Part shown: one piece after another, positions 1-7,242 of the stretch | Position numbering within the stretch: the stretch's first letter is position 1 | Layout: each line of letters opens with the position of its first letter | Assembly (NCBI GenBank): GCA_903931735.1 | Contig: CAIZDL010000088.1 | Location: 1-44,988 of the forward strand | DNA from: an uncultured Rhodospirillales bacterium | GTDB lineage: Bacteria; Pseudomonadota; Alphaproteobacteria; Azospirillales; Azospirillaceae | Reading direction: 5' to 3' | DNA length: 44,988 bases | The notes under the pieces: model-generated | Seen by the model: only the letters and a program-made list of their open reading frames with translations | Told to the model about the DNA's origin: nothing | The model's database searches: none | Translations under genes and position numbers: made by a program

Positions 1-104
1 CCACTTGGACAAAAAAGAGAAACGCAGAAAACACCAAAGCAGATTGGCACTTCACCACCGCAGACGCCCGGATCAAGCTGAAACACCTCTACCCATCAAT
101 TTAG
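1..104 (+). mobile_element. 3' end of an IS630-like transposase (cut by window edge)
   Basis: An open frame enters from the left edge and stops at TAG 102-104. Its last residues read WHFTTADARIKLKHLYPSI. This resembles the C-terminal tail I recall for IS630-superfamily (DDE) transposases, which often end in FT-x-DAR-x-KL-x-x-LYP. Only about 33 codons are visible, so the DDE triad is out of view and it cannot be said whether the element is intact. The next gene starts 26 bp after this stop, so the element's right end must lie in or immediately before that gene's upstream region. The family call is from memory of the tail motif, not from a search. Confidence 0.45.
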
Positions 105-130
105 GAGATTCGGGCCACTAGTCGGAGGCT

Positions 131-1201
131 GTGCGCTTGCCAAGTCGGGATAAAGACGGGTGGCGGCGGGGCATTCGCTCCCGGTTCAGCGTTGGCTTGG
201 TCGTGGCGATGTTTGGGGGCGTGTTGTCGCTGGCGGTTATCGACTCGTCGTTGCAGCAAGATGCGCAATCCCGCCTTGAGCACGACGCCAGTTTGGTGAT
301 TGGCGTCCTCGGGGTGGCGATATGGGGCGGGCGGCGATGGAATCGCCGTTGCCTCGATTCGGAGGCCCAGGCTAGCCGGCGCACGGAGGCGCGGCTGCAA
401 ACGGTCTTTGAGACCGTAGGCGACGGCATAATCATTTTCGATAGTTTGGGGGTGATCGAGACCGCCAACCCTGCGGCCTGCCGGCTGTTTGGGTATCAGG
501 CCGGCGAAATGGTCGGTCGCAGCGTTACCATGTTGATGCCCGAGTCGGTGCGCGGTTCCCAGGATAGCTGTATCCGGCGCCATATTGTAACGGGAGCGGG
601 ACGGCCAAGGGCGCCCGGCCGCGACGTGGTGGGCTTGCGCCGGACCGGTGGGGAGTTTCCGGCTCAATTGGCGGTGGGGGTGCTGTGTCCCGGCGAAGAC
701 GAGGTTTTGTTCGTCGGCGTCATCCGCGATCTCACGGAACTGAGGGGCGCGCAAGACGCGCTGGCAGCGGCCGCCGCGCAACTGGCGTCACAGGGCGAGA
801 GGGCCGGGGCGGGCGAGGGCGATGCCCCGCGCGCTCAGACGGCGGCAGTGATGATTTCGGGCACGTTGAGCGCCCTGCTCGATGATATTCCCGCCGGGGC
901 GTTAGACCATATTGTCGAGAGTTATATTGTCGATGCCCGCGCCCGGCTGATTCGCATTGGCGAAGCCATCATGCTGCGTGATTGCGATGCACTTGAGCGC
1001 GAGGCTCACTCGATTAAGAGCAGCTCGCGAACCTTTGGCCTCGAAGCGCTGGGCGCCTTGGCCGAGCGAATTGAAACCGCGAGCCGGGCCGCTCAGGAGG
1101 ATCAGGCCGTCACCGCCAGCCGGGACTTGATCGCCAGCAGCGAAGCCGCCTTTGCCACCCTGAGGGCCGAGTTGGCAAGAATCGGCGCCGCCGCTTCTTA
1201 G
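131..1201 (+). CDS. Membrane PAS-Hpt protein (phosphotransfer, no kinase domain)
   Basis: 356 residues from a GTG start. Two hydrophobic stretches (about residues 20-40 and 53-66) suggest a membrane anchor with almost no periplasmic loop. A PAS sensory domain follows (about 85-210; TVFETVGDGIIIFDSLG opens it, VGVIRDLTEL closes it). The C-terminal 110 residues form an Hpt phosphotransfer domain with the phospho-accepting histidine in AHSIKSSS (about residue 296). No HATPase or receiver domain is present, so it would need a partner kinase, and none is adjacent. The gene begins just after the IS630-like transposase end. The short N-terminal part may therefore be what remains of a longer sensor, or the insertion may have replaced the promoter. 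The start is uncertain; the domain calls are firm. Confidence 0.75.
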   Translation: MRLPSRDKDGWRRGIRSRFSVGLVVAMFGGVLSLAVIDSSLQQDAQSRLEHDASLVIGVLGVAIWGGRRWNRRCLDSEAQASRRTEARLQTVFETVGDGIIIFDSLGVIETANPAACRLFGYQAGEMVGRSVTMLMPESVRGSQDSCIRRHIVTGAGRPRAPGRDVVGLRRTGGEFPAQLAVGVLCPGEDEVLFVGVIRDLTELRGAQDALAAAAAQLASQGERAGAGEGDAPRAQTAAVMISGTLSALLDDIPAGALDHIVESYIVDARARLIRIGEAIMLRDCDALEREAHSIKSSSRTFGLEALGALAERIETASRAAQEDQAVTASRDLIASSEAAFATLRAELARIGAAAS

Positions 1202-1250
1202 AGCGGGTCGCGAAGGAGCCGATTCACCCCGGAGCGTGAAACGGCTCTAA
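1198..1250. repeat. 53-bp dispersed repeat, copy 1
   Basis: A 53-bp block opening TTAGAGCGGGTCGCGAAG and closing CGGCTCTAA. It matches a second block at 31681-31733 at 41 of 53 positions, with the first 18 bases identical and TCACCCCG conserved in the middle. The ends are imperfect inverted repeats (TTAGAGCGG against TTAGAGCCG), so the transcript could fold. It lies at the 3' end of the PAS-Hpt gene, and its second to fourth bases (TAG) are that gene's stop codon. It looks like a small palindromic intergenic element, possibly serving as a transcript end. Confidence 0.65.
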
Positions 1251-1389
1251 TCATCATGACGAGGCTTTCCTCGTCGAGTTTGCCCAAAACTTTATCGGCC
1301 TAAGGCGAACATGCGCTATTCCAAAATGCCGCTATGTTTAGTAGTGTTTGGTTTCCAAATATATAGACTATTCGTTTCCTATGAGTTCC

Positions 1390-1429
1390 GTAATATATAT
1401 TACTAAGTTTGGTAATGTATATTACTAAG
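1390..1429. promoter_or_regulatory. Tandem AT-rich operator pair upstream of the Rrf2 gene
   Basis: Two 18-bp copies lie 22 bp apart, about two helical turns: GTAATATATATTACTAAG at 1390-1407 and GTAATGTATATTACTAAG at 1412-1429, differing at one base. The core GTAATATATATTAC is a perfect 14-bp palindrome. The pair sits 34 bp before the start of the Rrf2-family gene, in a markedly AT-rich patch of an otherwise GC-rich window. Rrf2 regulators bind AT-rich dyads and often control themselves, so autoregulation is the natural reading. That is inference; no site elsewhere in the window was found to match. Confidence 0.6.
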
Positions 1430-1463
1430 ATGTCGAGAGTGAGGCCTTTGGCGGGGGGGATCG

Positions 1464-1907
1464 ATGCGACTAACCCGATATACCGATTATTGTTTTCGAG
1501 TATTGATTCATACCGGGTTGAAAAATACGGGCCTTTCAACAACTCGAGAGATCAGTGATCGCTATGGAATATCGAGCAATCATCTGATGAAAGTCGTCTA
1601 CGATCTTAATATTAAAGGTTACCTTGAAACCGTTCGTGGAAAGAATGGTGGCATCCGGCTGGGCCGACCTCCGGGGGAGATCAATCTCGGCGCCTTGATC
1701 CGTCATGTTGAAGATGATTTGGCGCTGGTTGAGTGCCACGGCAGCAGCGATCGGTGTCGGATCGGTTCCGCCTGCGTGTTCCGTGGCATTGTCGCCGAGG
1801 CTATGGGCGCTTTTCTCGCGGTTTTAGATCATTACACCCTGGCTGACCTGCTGGCGCCAGGGGCGGAACTTGGGCGGTTATTGGGTCTTGGCACAGAACG
1901 CTCATAG
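1464..1907 (+). CDS. Rrf2-family regulator, NsrR-like
   Basis: 147 residues. The N-terminal winged helix opens MRLTRYTDYCFRVLIHTG and continues with the recognition-helix region ISSNHLMKVVYDLNIKGYLETVRGKNGGIRL, written here only to show family type. Three cysteines with spacing C-x6-C-x5-C (about residues 92-105, in VECHGSSDRCRIGSACVF) match the iron-sulfur cluster ligands of NsrR, the nitric-oxide-sensing repressor. DLALVEC and the C-terminal FLAVLDHYTLADL are also NsrR-like. The ATG follows a GGGGGGGA ribosome-binding stretch. The first half is less GC-rich than its neighbours. IscR or RsrR-type sensing cannot be excluded. It is probably autoregulated through the tandem site at 1390-1429. 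Confidence 0.82.
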   Translation: MRLTRYTDYCFRVLIHTGLKNTGLSTTREISDRYGISSNHLMKVVYDLNIKGYLETVRGKNGGIRLGRPPGEINLGALIRHVEDDLALVECHGSSDRCRIGSACVFRGIVAEAMGAFLAVLDHYTLADLLAPGAELGRLLGLGTERS

Positions 1908-1926
1908 CGGGTGTGGCAAACGGCGT

Positions 1927-2838
1927 TTACTCCAAGCCGGCCTTTTTGCGCACATCATAGGAGCGAGTGTGCGCCCATTTCTCAACGAACTGGGTCAATT
2001 CCGGGTCGGGCGGGTCGGGCAGCATAACTTTCAGCGTCACTAAAAGATTCCCCGGCGTATGCCCTTTGGGGTCTGGGACGCCTTTGTTTTTTAGCCGTAG
2101 CGTCGCTCCCGAGTTGGAGAATTTGGGGATTTTAAGGGCCACCGTGCCGTCGAGCGTCGGAACTTTGATGGTGGCGCCAAGCAGGGCTTCGGGCAGCGTT
2201 ACCGGCACCTCGATATGAATGTCGAGTCCCTTGCGGGTAAAAAACGGGTGTGGGTCAACCAGAAGCTCAACGATGGCGTCTCCCGCCGGACCGCCGCCCG
2301 CGCCGGCCATGCCTTGGCCCTTGAGGCGCAGCTTTTGTTCCGATTCGGAACCGGGCGGCACGGTAAGATCGATGCTCTTGCCGTTCGAGAGGTTGATCCG
2401 TCGTTTGGCGCCGAGCGCCGCTTCGACGAAAGATACGGTTACCGAATATTCAATATCGCTGCCCCGCGCCTTGGTTTCGCGCCGGCCTCCCGCGCCTTTG
2501 CCAAAGAATTCGGCGAAGATGTCCTCGGTATTCAGCCCGGCAAAGGGATCGGCACCCGACCGGCCGTGAGCGCTGCGGCCAGCATGGGCGCGGTTTAAGC
2601 CAAAATCGTGGCGTTCGGCACCGTTCGCGTCGATTTCGCCTTGATCGAAGCGCCGTCGCTTGGCCGGGTCCGAGAGCAGGGTATAGGCCGCCGACACCTC
2701 TTTGAACTTATGCTCAATGTCTCCCCGCCCGGGGTTGAGGTCGGGGTGGTACTGCTTGGCGAGCCTGCGGTAGGCCGCTTTGATGTCCTCGGGGGATGCC
2801 GTGCGGCCAACCCCGAGAACCTGATACGGATCGCGCAT
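1927..2838 (-). CDS. cbpA: CbpA-type DnaJ co-chaperone
   Basis: 303 residues from the ATG at 2838. A J domain (residues 1-65, with HPD in YHPDLNPG) stimulates DnaK ATPase. A Gly/Phe-containing linker and two C-terminal substrate-binding beta domains follow (about 120-300; SIDLTVPPGSESEQKLRLKG and the LPEALLGATIKVPTLDG region). There is no CxxCxGxG zinc-finger region, which makes it a CbpA/DjlA-like class II protein rather than DnaJ itself. The frame stays open upstream to 3033, but that part overlaps the lipoprotein gene and looks non-coding. An in-frame GTG at 2847 is an alternative start nearer a GGGAGGGA sequence. It converges with the Rrf2 gene. Confidence 0.88.
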   Translation of the reverse strand: MRDPYQVLGVGRTASPEDIKAAYRRLAKQYHPDLNPGRGDIEHKFKEVSAAYTLLSDPAKRRRFDQGEIDANGAERHDFGLNRAHAGRSAHGRSGADPFAGLNTEDIFAEFFGKGAGGRRETKARGSDIEYSVTVSFVEAALGAKRRINLSNGKSIDLTVPPGSESEQKLRLKGQGMAGAGGGPAGDAIVELLVDPHPFFTRKGLDIHIEVPVTLPEALLGATIKVPTLDGTVALKIPKFSNSGATLRLKNKGVPDPKGHTPGNLLVTLKVMLPDPPDPELTQFVEKWAHTRSYDVRKKAGLE

Positions 2839-2927
2839 GTGGGCCACGATCTGTTGCTTCCCTCCCTCTCTCGCGTTGCCGTTCGCGCCCGCCCCCGTTT
2901 GTGGGGGGAGCGGAGCCTCTGCAACCC

Positions 2928-3389
2928 TTATTCGGATACCAATTTCCACGAGCCATCGGTTTGGCGGCAGGCCGTACCATAGCCGCGCTTCCGCGTCCCG
3001 CCAACTGTGATCGTCTCCTGGAACTCCCGGCAATAGGTGCGATCGCCCAAATAGCCGTCTTTTGTTGGGGTGACCGAGCCGAGACTGCCGCTCTTGGGGT
3101 TATTCCACGTGATGGTTTCGCCGATTGGGGCAGCGTAAGCGCGCAGGGCTGCGCCTTGGGCCGCTGCGCGATCGGCGGAGTCGAGGGCTGCGGTGAGGGC
3201 GCCGCCGGTCAGGGTGCCCGCGAGGGGGCCTAGCCCGGCCGCACTGGCTTTGCCGGTGCCATGGCCAAACTGGGTGGCCAGCAAGTTGGCGCCGCCATCG
3301 GTGCCGGTCGTTTGTTTGGGTCCGCTCGTGTCGCAGGCGCCGAGCGCCAGGACAAGGACGAGAGCAAAGGCCGGTCTGCTGAGTGACAT
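2928..3389 (-). CDS. 17 kDa surface-antigen-like lipoprotein
   Basis: 153 residues from ATG 3389. The N-terminus is a lipoprotein signal peptide (MSLSRPAFALVLVLALGAC) with lipobox LGAC, so Cys19 should be lipidated and the protein membrane-anchored in the periplasm. A Gly/Ala-rich middle (GLGPLAGTLTGGALTAALD) resembles a glycine-zipper segment. The C-terminal 50 residues, with TYCREFQETITVGG and YGTACRQTDGSWKLV, match the conserved tail of the RT0821/Lpp0805 (17 kDa antigen) surface-protein family. Its molecular role is not established. It ends 89 bp before the CbpA-type gene and may share a transcript; pdxH diverges from it. Confidence 0.8.
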   Translation of the reverse strand: MSLSRPAFALVLVLALGACDTSGPKQTTGTDGGANLLATQFGHGTGKASAAGLGPLAGTLTGGALTAALDSADRAAAQGAALRAYAAPIGETITWNNPKSGSLGSVTPTKDGYLGDRTYCREFQETITVGGTRKRGYGTACRQTDGSWKLVSE

Positions 3390-3562
3390 CGGGATAAACC
3401 TCGACTGTGAAATCATCCCCCCAAAAGGGGGGCTTGTGGGGTCACGATCCCGTGCGGCGGTAAAAAATGCTTGCCGCGCTGGCACCGCGCTGGTGAACAT
3501 TGATATAAGCCATCATATGCTGGCTTGTGAATTGGCACATGAGCGCTGAGGGGATTTCCCCC

Positions 3563-4162
3563 ATGACGAAAGACACGAACACTGATCCGATCAAGGTGTT
3601 TCATCGTTGGCTTGCCGAAGCCGAGCGAGCGGAACCCAATGATCCCAACGCGATGGCCCTGGCCACCGTGGACGCCGAGGGGCGCCCTTCGGTTCGTATG
3701 GTGCTGCTGAAGGGGGTGGATGAGCGCGGCTTTGTCTTTTATACCAATCTTGAGAGCCATAAGGGGCAAGATCTTGCCATCAATGCCGACGTTGGCTTGT
3801 GTTTCCACTGGAAGTCGTTACGTCGGCAGGTGCGGATTGATGGTCCGGTCGAGCGGGTGTCCGAGGCGGAGGCCGACGCTTACTTTCAGAGCCGGGCGCG
3901 CGGCAGCCAAATCGGGGCCTGGGCCTCGGAGCAATCGCGGCCGATGGAGGGACATTGGGTGCTGGAGCGCCGAGTCGCCGAGTATGCCCTCAAGTTTGGG
4001 GTTGGCGCCGTGCCCCGTCCGGCGCATTGGTCGGGCTTTCGGGTGTTGCCACGGGTCATCGAGTTTTGGCGCGATCGGCCGTTTCGTCTTCATGAGCGCA
4101 TTGTTTATCAAGCATCGGACGCCCCCACCAACGGCTGGAGCGTGCAACGCCTGTTTCCCTGA
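3563..4162 (+). CDS. pdxH: Pyridoxamine/pyridoxine 5'-phosphate oxidase
   Basis: 199 residues. PdxH is the FMN enzyme that oxidises pyridoxine or pyridoxamine 5'-phosphate to pyridoxal 5'-phosphate, the last step of vitamin B6 synthesis and salvage. The family landmarks are present: [23 protein letters not shown] and [13 protein letters not shown] near the FMN site, then [16 protein letters not shown], and the C-terminal RLHERIVYQ with the WSVQRLFP end typical of the family. The start at 3563 was chosen because GAGGGG lies 9 bp upstream; in-frame ATGs at 3539 and 3527 lack this. The gene diverges from the lipoprotein gene and converges with the quinone oxidoreductase gene. Confidence 0.95.
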   Translation: MTKDTNTDPIKVFHRWLAEAERAEPNDPNAMALATVDAEGRPSVRMVLLKGVDERGFVFYTNLESHKGQDLAINADVGLCFHWKSLRRQVRIDGPVERVSEAEADAYFQSRARGSQIGAWASEQSRPMEGHWVLERRVAEYALKFGVGAVPRPAHWSGFRVLPRVIEFWRDRPFRLHERIVYQASDAPTNGWSVQRLFP

Positions 4163-4185
4163 TCGGGGCTTTTGTGGGGTTAACG

Positions 4186-5187
4186 TTAGCGGACGTTCAG
4201 CATAATTTTGCCGATATGGGCGCTGGTTTCCATCAGGCGGTGGGCATCTGCTGCTTGGGCCAGCGGGAAGCACCGGTCGATGACCACCTTGACCGCGCCG
4301 CTTTCCAGCAGCGGCCAAACCTTTTCGCGGAGCGCATTGGCGATTCGGGATTTTTCCGCCACCGGGCGGGGGCGCAGGGTCGAGCCGGTCAGCGTTTGGC
4401 GTTTCAGCATCACCGGCATCAGGTTGAGGGTCACCTTTGGCCCCTTGAGGAAGGCGATGCTGACGTGACGGCCATCGGCCGCCAAAACTTCCAGGTTGCG
4501 GGCCAGATAATCGCCGCCCACCATATCGAGCACGACGTCGACGCCCTTCTTGCCGGTGGCCTCCTTTATAACAGCCACAAAGTCCTCGCGAGTATAATCG
4601 ATGGCGCGGAAGGCCCCTAACTCCTCGCAGATTCGGCATTTTTCGGCGTTGCCAGCGGTCGTGAAGACCCGGGCGCCAAACGCCTTTCCGAGCTGAATAG
4701 CGGTGGTCCCGATGCCGCTGGAGCCACCGTGAACCAAGAGCGACTCGCCGGGGCATAGCGCGCCGCGCTCAAAAACATTGTGCCAGACGGTATAAAAAGT
4801 TTCAGGCACGGCTGCCGCCTGGATCAGGTCAAGCCCCGCCGGAATCGGCAGGCACAAGGCGGCGGGCGCGGTGCAATATTCGGCATAGCCGCCCCCGGTC
4901 AGCAACGCGCACACCGGATCGCCCACCGCAAGGCCCGATACCCCGGAGCCGAGCAGGACAACTTTGCCCGAAACCTCAAGCCCGGGAATGTCGGAGGCGC
5001 CCGGCGGCGGCGCATAATGTCCTTGGCGCTGGATGATGTCGGGGCGGTTCACCCCGGCCGCGGCCACTTCGATCAGCACCTCGCCCGGCCCTGGAGCCGG
5101 CAATGGCCGGGTTCGAGCGCGAAGCTGCTCGGGGCCGCCGGGTTCGGCGATCTCGATGGCCGTCATCGTCGCGGGCAGGGTGCTCAT
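4186..5187 (-). CDS. NAD(P)H quinone oxidoreductase, PIG3 type (MDR family)
   Basis: 333 residues, zinc-free medium-chain dehydrogenase/reductase. An N-terminal GroES-like domain (AAGVNRPDIIQRQGHY is the diagnostic PIG3/quinone-reductase stretch) is followed by a Rossmann domain with the nucleotide-binding motif VHGGSSGIGTTAIQLGKAFG (about residues 144-163). The zinc ligands of alcohol dehydrogenases are absent. Members reduce quinones or other small electrophiles with NADPH, probably for detoxification. The substrate here cannot be read from sequence. The gene converges with pdxH, leaving only 23 bp between stops, and diverges from the DUF1192 gene. Confidence 0.9.
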   Translation of the reverse strand: MSTLPATMTAIEIAEPGGPEQLRARTRPLPAPGPGEVLIEVAAAGVNRPDIIQRQGHYAPPPGASDIPGLEVSGKVVLLGSGVSGLAVGDPVCALLTGGGYAEYCTAPAALCLPIPAGLDLIQAAAVPETFYTVWHNVFERGALCPGESLLVHGGSSGIGTTAIQLGKAFGARVFTTAGNAEKCRICEELGAFRAIDYTREDFVAVIKEATGKKGVDVVLDMVGGDYLARNLEVLAADGRHVSIAFLKGPKVTLNLMPVMLKRQTLTGSTLRPRPVAEKSRIANALREKVWPLLESGAVKVVIDRCFPLAQAADAHRLMETSAHIGKIMLNVR

Positions 5188-5281
5188 GGGGAAAACCTCT
5201 TTTCGGCTATGGTTGTTCCAAGGTAAAATACCAAGGTGCGGGTTAGCAAGCCGCGATCAACGCCGAGAGAGCCCCCCGACC

Positions 5282-5473
5282 ATGGCCATGGACACCGACG
5301 AGTTGGAGCCACGCAAGAAGAAGCCGGTGCTAAAGGATCTCACCGTGCTTTCCATTGCTGACCTCGAAGACTATATCGCCGATATGAATGCCGAAATCGA
5401 TCGCGCCCGCGCCATGATCACGACAAAAAAGGCCGCGCTCAGCGGAGCTGCGGCCTTTTTCAAAATGCGGTAG
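5282..5473 (+). CDS. DUF1192 small protein
   Basis: 63 residues from ATG 5282 (a second ATG at 5288). The core LKDLTVLSIADLEDYIADMN followed by EIDRARAMITTKKAAL and the AAAFFKMR end match DUF1192, a short helical family common in alphaproteobacteria with no established function. The sequence predicts one long amphipathic helix, probably a coiled coil. It stands alone, diverging from the quinone oxidoreductase and converging with the LprI-domain gene. Its last 15 codons also form a terminator-like hairpin (5426-5460). Confidence 0.85.
   Translation: MAMDTDELEPRKKKPVLKDLTVLSIADLEDYIADMNAEIDRARAMITTKKAALSGAAAFFKMR
5426..5460 (+). terminator. Terminator-like hairpin inside the end of the DUF1192 gene
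   Basis: A perfect 11-bp inverted repeat, AAAAAGGCCGC (5426-5436) and GCGGCCTTTTT (5450-5460), flanks a 13-nt loop. The loop can extend the stem through GCTC/GAGC. A GC-rich stem ending in a run of five T is the shape of a Rho-independent terminator, and the A-run on the other side makes it bidirectional. It lies wholly within the coding frame, 13 bp before the end of the stop codon, and codes for the conserved KAALSGAAAFF tail. Confidence 0.65.
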
Positions 5474-5509
5474 AATTAAACTTGGTTCTTTAGGCGATTT
5501 CGGAGCCGC

Positions 5510-5884
5510 TTATTGTGCCATTCCTTTTGCAAACTCGATCAGTTCTTTGTTGCGCTTTTCGGTCATGTCGGCTTGGCACCCAAGGTTGAGCAGGGGGGAT
5601 AGGGTGCCGCCGCGCGCCATATCTGCCGCGACGGCGCAGTTGGTGTCGCGGAACTTCAGCCACGCGCGCTGGGACTCCAGCAGCAACTTGGCGCCTTCGG
5701 CATCGAGGGTCTTTTTGAACGCGCTGTATGACTGGTTCAGGCGTTTGTCCGCGGCCTGATAGTCCCTGTCGGCGCATTGCAGCATGTCTATGGTGCTCAT
5801 GGCGTTGGCGCAATCAAGCGCCGACGCCGGCCTGCTCACCAGCGCGAGCGTGGCGAGGATCAGGACTAAAGAACAGCGGCTCAT
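5510..5884 (-). CDS. LprI-domain (lysozyme-inhibitor-like) periplasmic protein
   Basis: 124 residues with an N-terminal signal peptide (MSRCSLVLILATLALVSRPASA) and a mature part that fits the LprI domain (PF07007, formerly DUF1311). Landmarks are four cysteines, ADKRLNQSY, SQRAWLKFRDTNC and the GGTLSPLL region. Members of this family in other bacteria inhibit lysozyme or sit in the envelope with unknown roles. Its ATG overlaps the stop of the lytic transglycosylase gene by 4 bp (ATGA), which indicates translational coupling. A role in restraining or guiding that peptidoglycan-cleaving enzyme is a reasonable inference but unproven. Confidence 0.82.
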   Translation of the reverse strand: MSRCSLVLILATLALVSRPASALDCANAMSTIDMLQCADRDYQAADKRLNQSYSAFKKTLDAEGAKLLLESQRAWLKFRDTNCAVAADMARGGTLSPLLNLGCQADMTEKRNKELIEFAKGMAQ

Positions 5885-7185
5885 GCGTGACCCCCGGTTT
5901 GGGCGCGCAGCTTGCTCAGCAGGCGCTTGGTTGCGAAGCCGTCGGGAACGTCGCCGATGGTCTTCTGAAAGCCGCGAATCGCGGTGCGGGTGTTGGGGCC
6001 GATCAGCGCGTCGGTTTTTCCCGAATTCAGTCCGAGGGTGGCAAGGCGCTCTTGCAACTCGATGCGCTCGGAGCGGCTGAGCGCCTCTTCCTGGCGTGGC
6101 CATGGCGCAACGATCTGGCCATGCCCGGCCATGCGGTCGGCGAGCAGGGCCACGGCCAGGGCATAGCTGGTCGAGGGGTTGTAGCGCATAATCGCCCGGA
6201 AGTTTTCGCGCAGCAAGAACACCGGCCCGTTATGTCCGCCGGGCGCCAAAACCGAGGCGAGGCCAGTGTCGGCCAGCGGCGCGCCTGAGATGGAGCGCAG
6301 GCCAAGCGCCACCCACTCGGCAACCGGCTTTTGAATGGTGTATTCGGCTTGGTCCCAGGCAAAGCCGGCGGGCACCCGCACTTCTTCGCCCCAGGATTCG
6401 CCGGTGCGCCAGCCATTGCCATTTTTTACGAAATGAGCGGTCGAGGCGAAAACGTCGGGCAAGCTGTTCCAGATATCGCGCCGGCCATTGCCATCGTAGT
6501 CCACCGCGTGCTTGAGAAAGATGGTTGGGATGAACTGGGTTTGGCCCATCGCCCCGGCCCACGAACCGCGCAACTGTTCCAGCGGTATGTCGCCATTATC
6601 GAGGATGCGCAGCGCCGCCAGCAATTCACCGCGAAAGAACGCCGGCCGCCGGCTTTTATAGGCCAGCGTCACCAGGGCATCGATGACCGACCAATTGCCG
6701 TAATCATGTCCGTAATCGCTCTCGACTCCCCAGAAGGCGACCAGGATTTCCGCTGGCACGCCGTACTCGTTTGAAACCCGGGTCAGCAACTCGCGGGAGG
6801 CGGCAATCCGCGCCCTTCCTTGCTGGACCCGATCGTCCGACACTGCGCTGTCGAGATAGTTCCAAACTTGGCGTGAAAATTCGGGCTGGCTCGAGTCAAG
6901 TTCCAGCACCCGGTCGAGGATGCGAACATTGGCAAAGGCGGTGTCGATGGTCTGGCCCCGAATGCCCAGGTGGAGCGCTTCGGCCCGCACCTCGCCTAGC
7001 CACTCGGCGAGGCTGAGAACGCGGGCGGGGTTTTCTGCGCCGCCCGTGCTGTCGGCTGAAAGAGTATCGGGCGGAGTGGCGCTGCCGCTGGAGGCGCAGG
7101 CCCCCAATAACAACAAGCTCAACCCGGCGCCGGCCAGCCGGGCACTCCAGCGGTCGCGTCTACCTTGCCGGGGGCTGTTGCTCAT
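5881..7185 (-). CDS. Lytic murein transglycosylase, MltB-type lipoprotein
   Basis: 434 residues. It begins with a lipoprotein signal peptide (lipobox LLGAC, about residues 26-30). The catalytic SLT_2/MltB domain spans about 55-355, with the presumed acid Glu in FWGVESDYG (about residue 152), followed by GSWAGAMGQTQFIPT and DYDGNGRRDIWNS, both hallmark motifs. The last 60 residues form a PG_binding_1 domain (ERLATLGLNSGKTDALIGPN). It cleaves the MurNAc-GlcNAc bond in peptidoglycan, making 1,6-anhydro muropeptides, and acts at the outer membrane facing the periplasm. It is the first gene of a two-gene operon with the LprI-domain gene. An ampG-like permease 12 kb away would recycle its products. 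Confidence 0.93.
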   Translation of the reverse strand: MSNSPRQGRRDRWSARLAGAGLSLLLLGACASSGSATPPDTLSADSTGGAENPARVLSLAEWLGEVRAEALHLGIRGQTIDTAFANVRILDRVLELDSSQPEFSRQVWNYLDSAVSDDRVQQGRARIAASRELLTRVSNEYGVPAEILVAFWGVESDYGHDYGNWSVIDALVTLAYKSRRPAFFRGELLAALRILDNGDIPLEQLRGSWAGAMGQTQFIPTIFLKHAVDYDGNGRRDIWNSLPDVFASTAHFVKNGNGWRTGESWGEEVRVPAGFAWDQAEYTIQKPVAEWVALGLRSISGAPLADTGLASVLAPGGHNGPVFLLRENFRAIMRYNPSTSYALAVALLADRMAGHGQIVAPWPRQEEALSRSERIELQERLATLGLNSGKTDALIGPNTRTAIRGFQKTIGDVPDGFATKRLLSKLRAQTGGHA

Positions 7186-7242
7186 GGTTCATTTCCTTTT
7201 TGGTTCGCCGTGCGAATCTTCTCGCCTCTTGCTGCCCCGATG

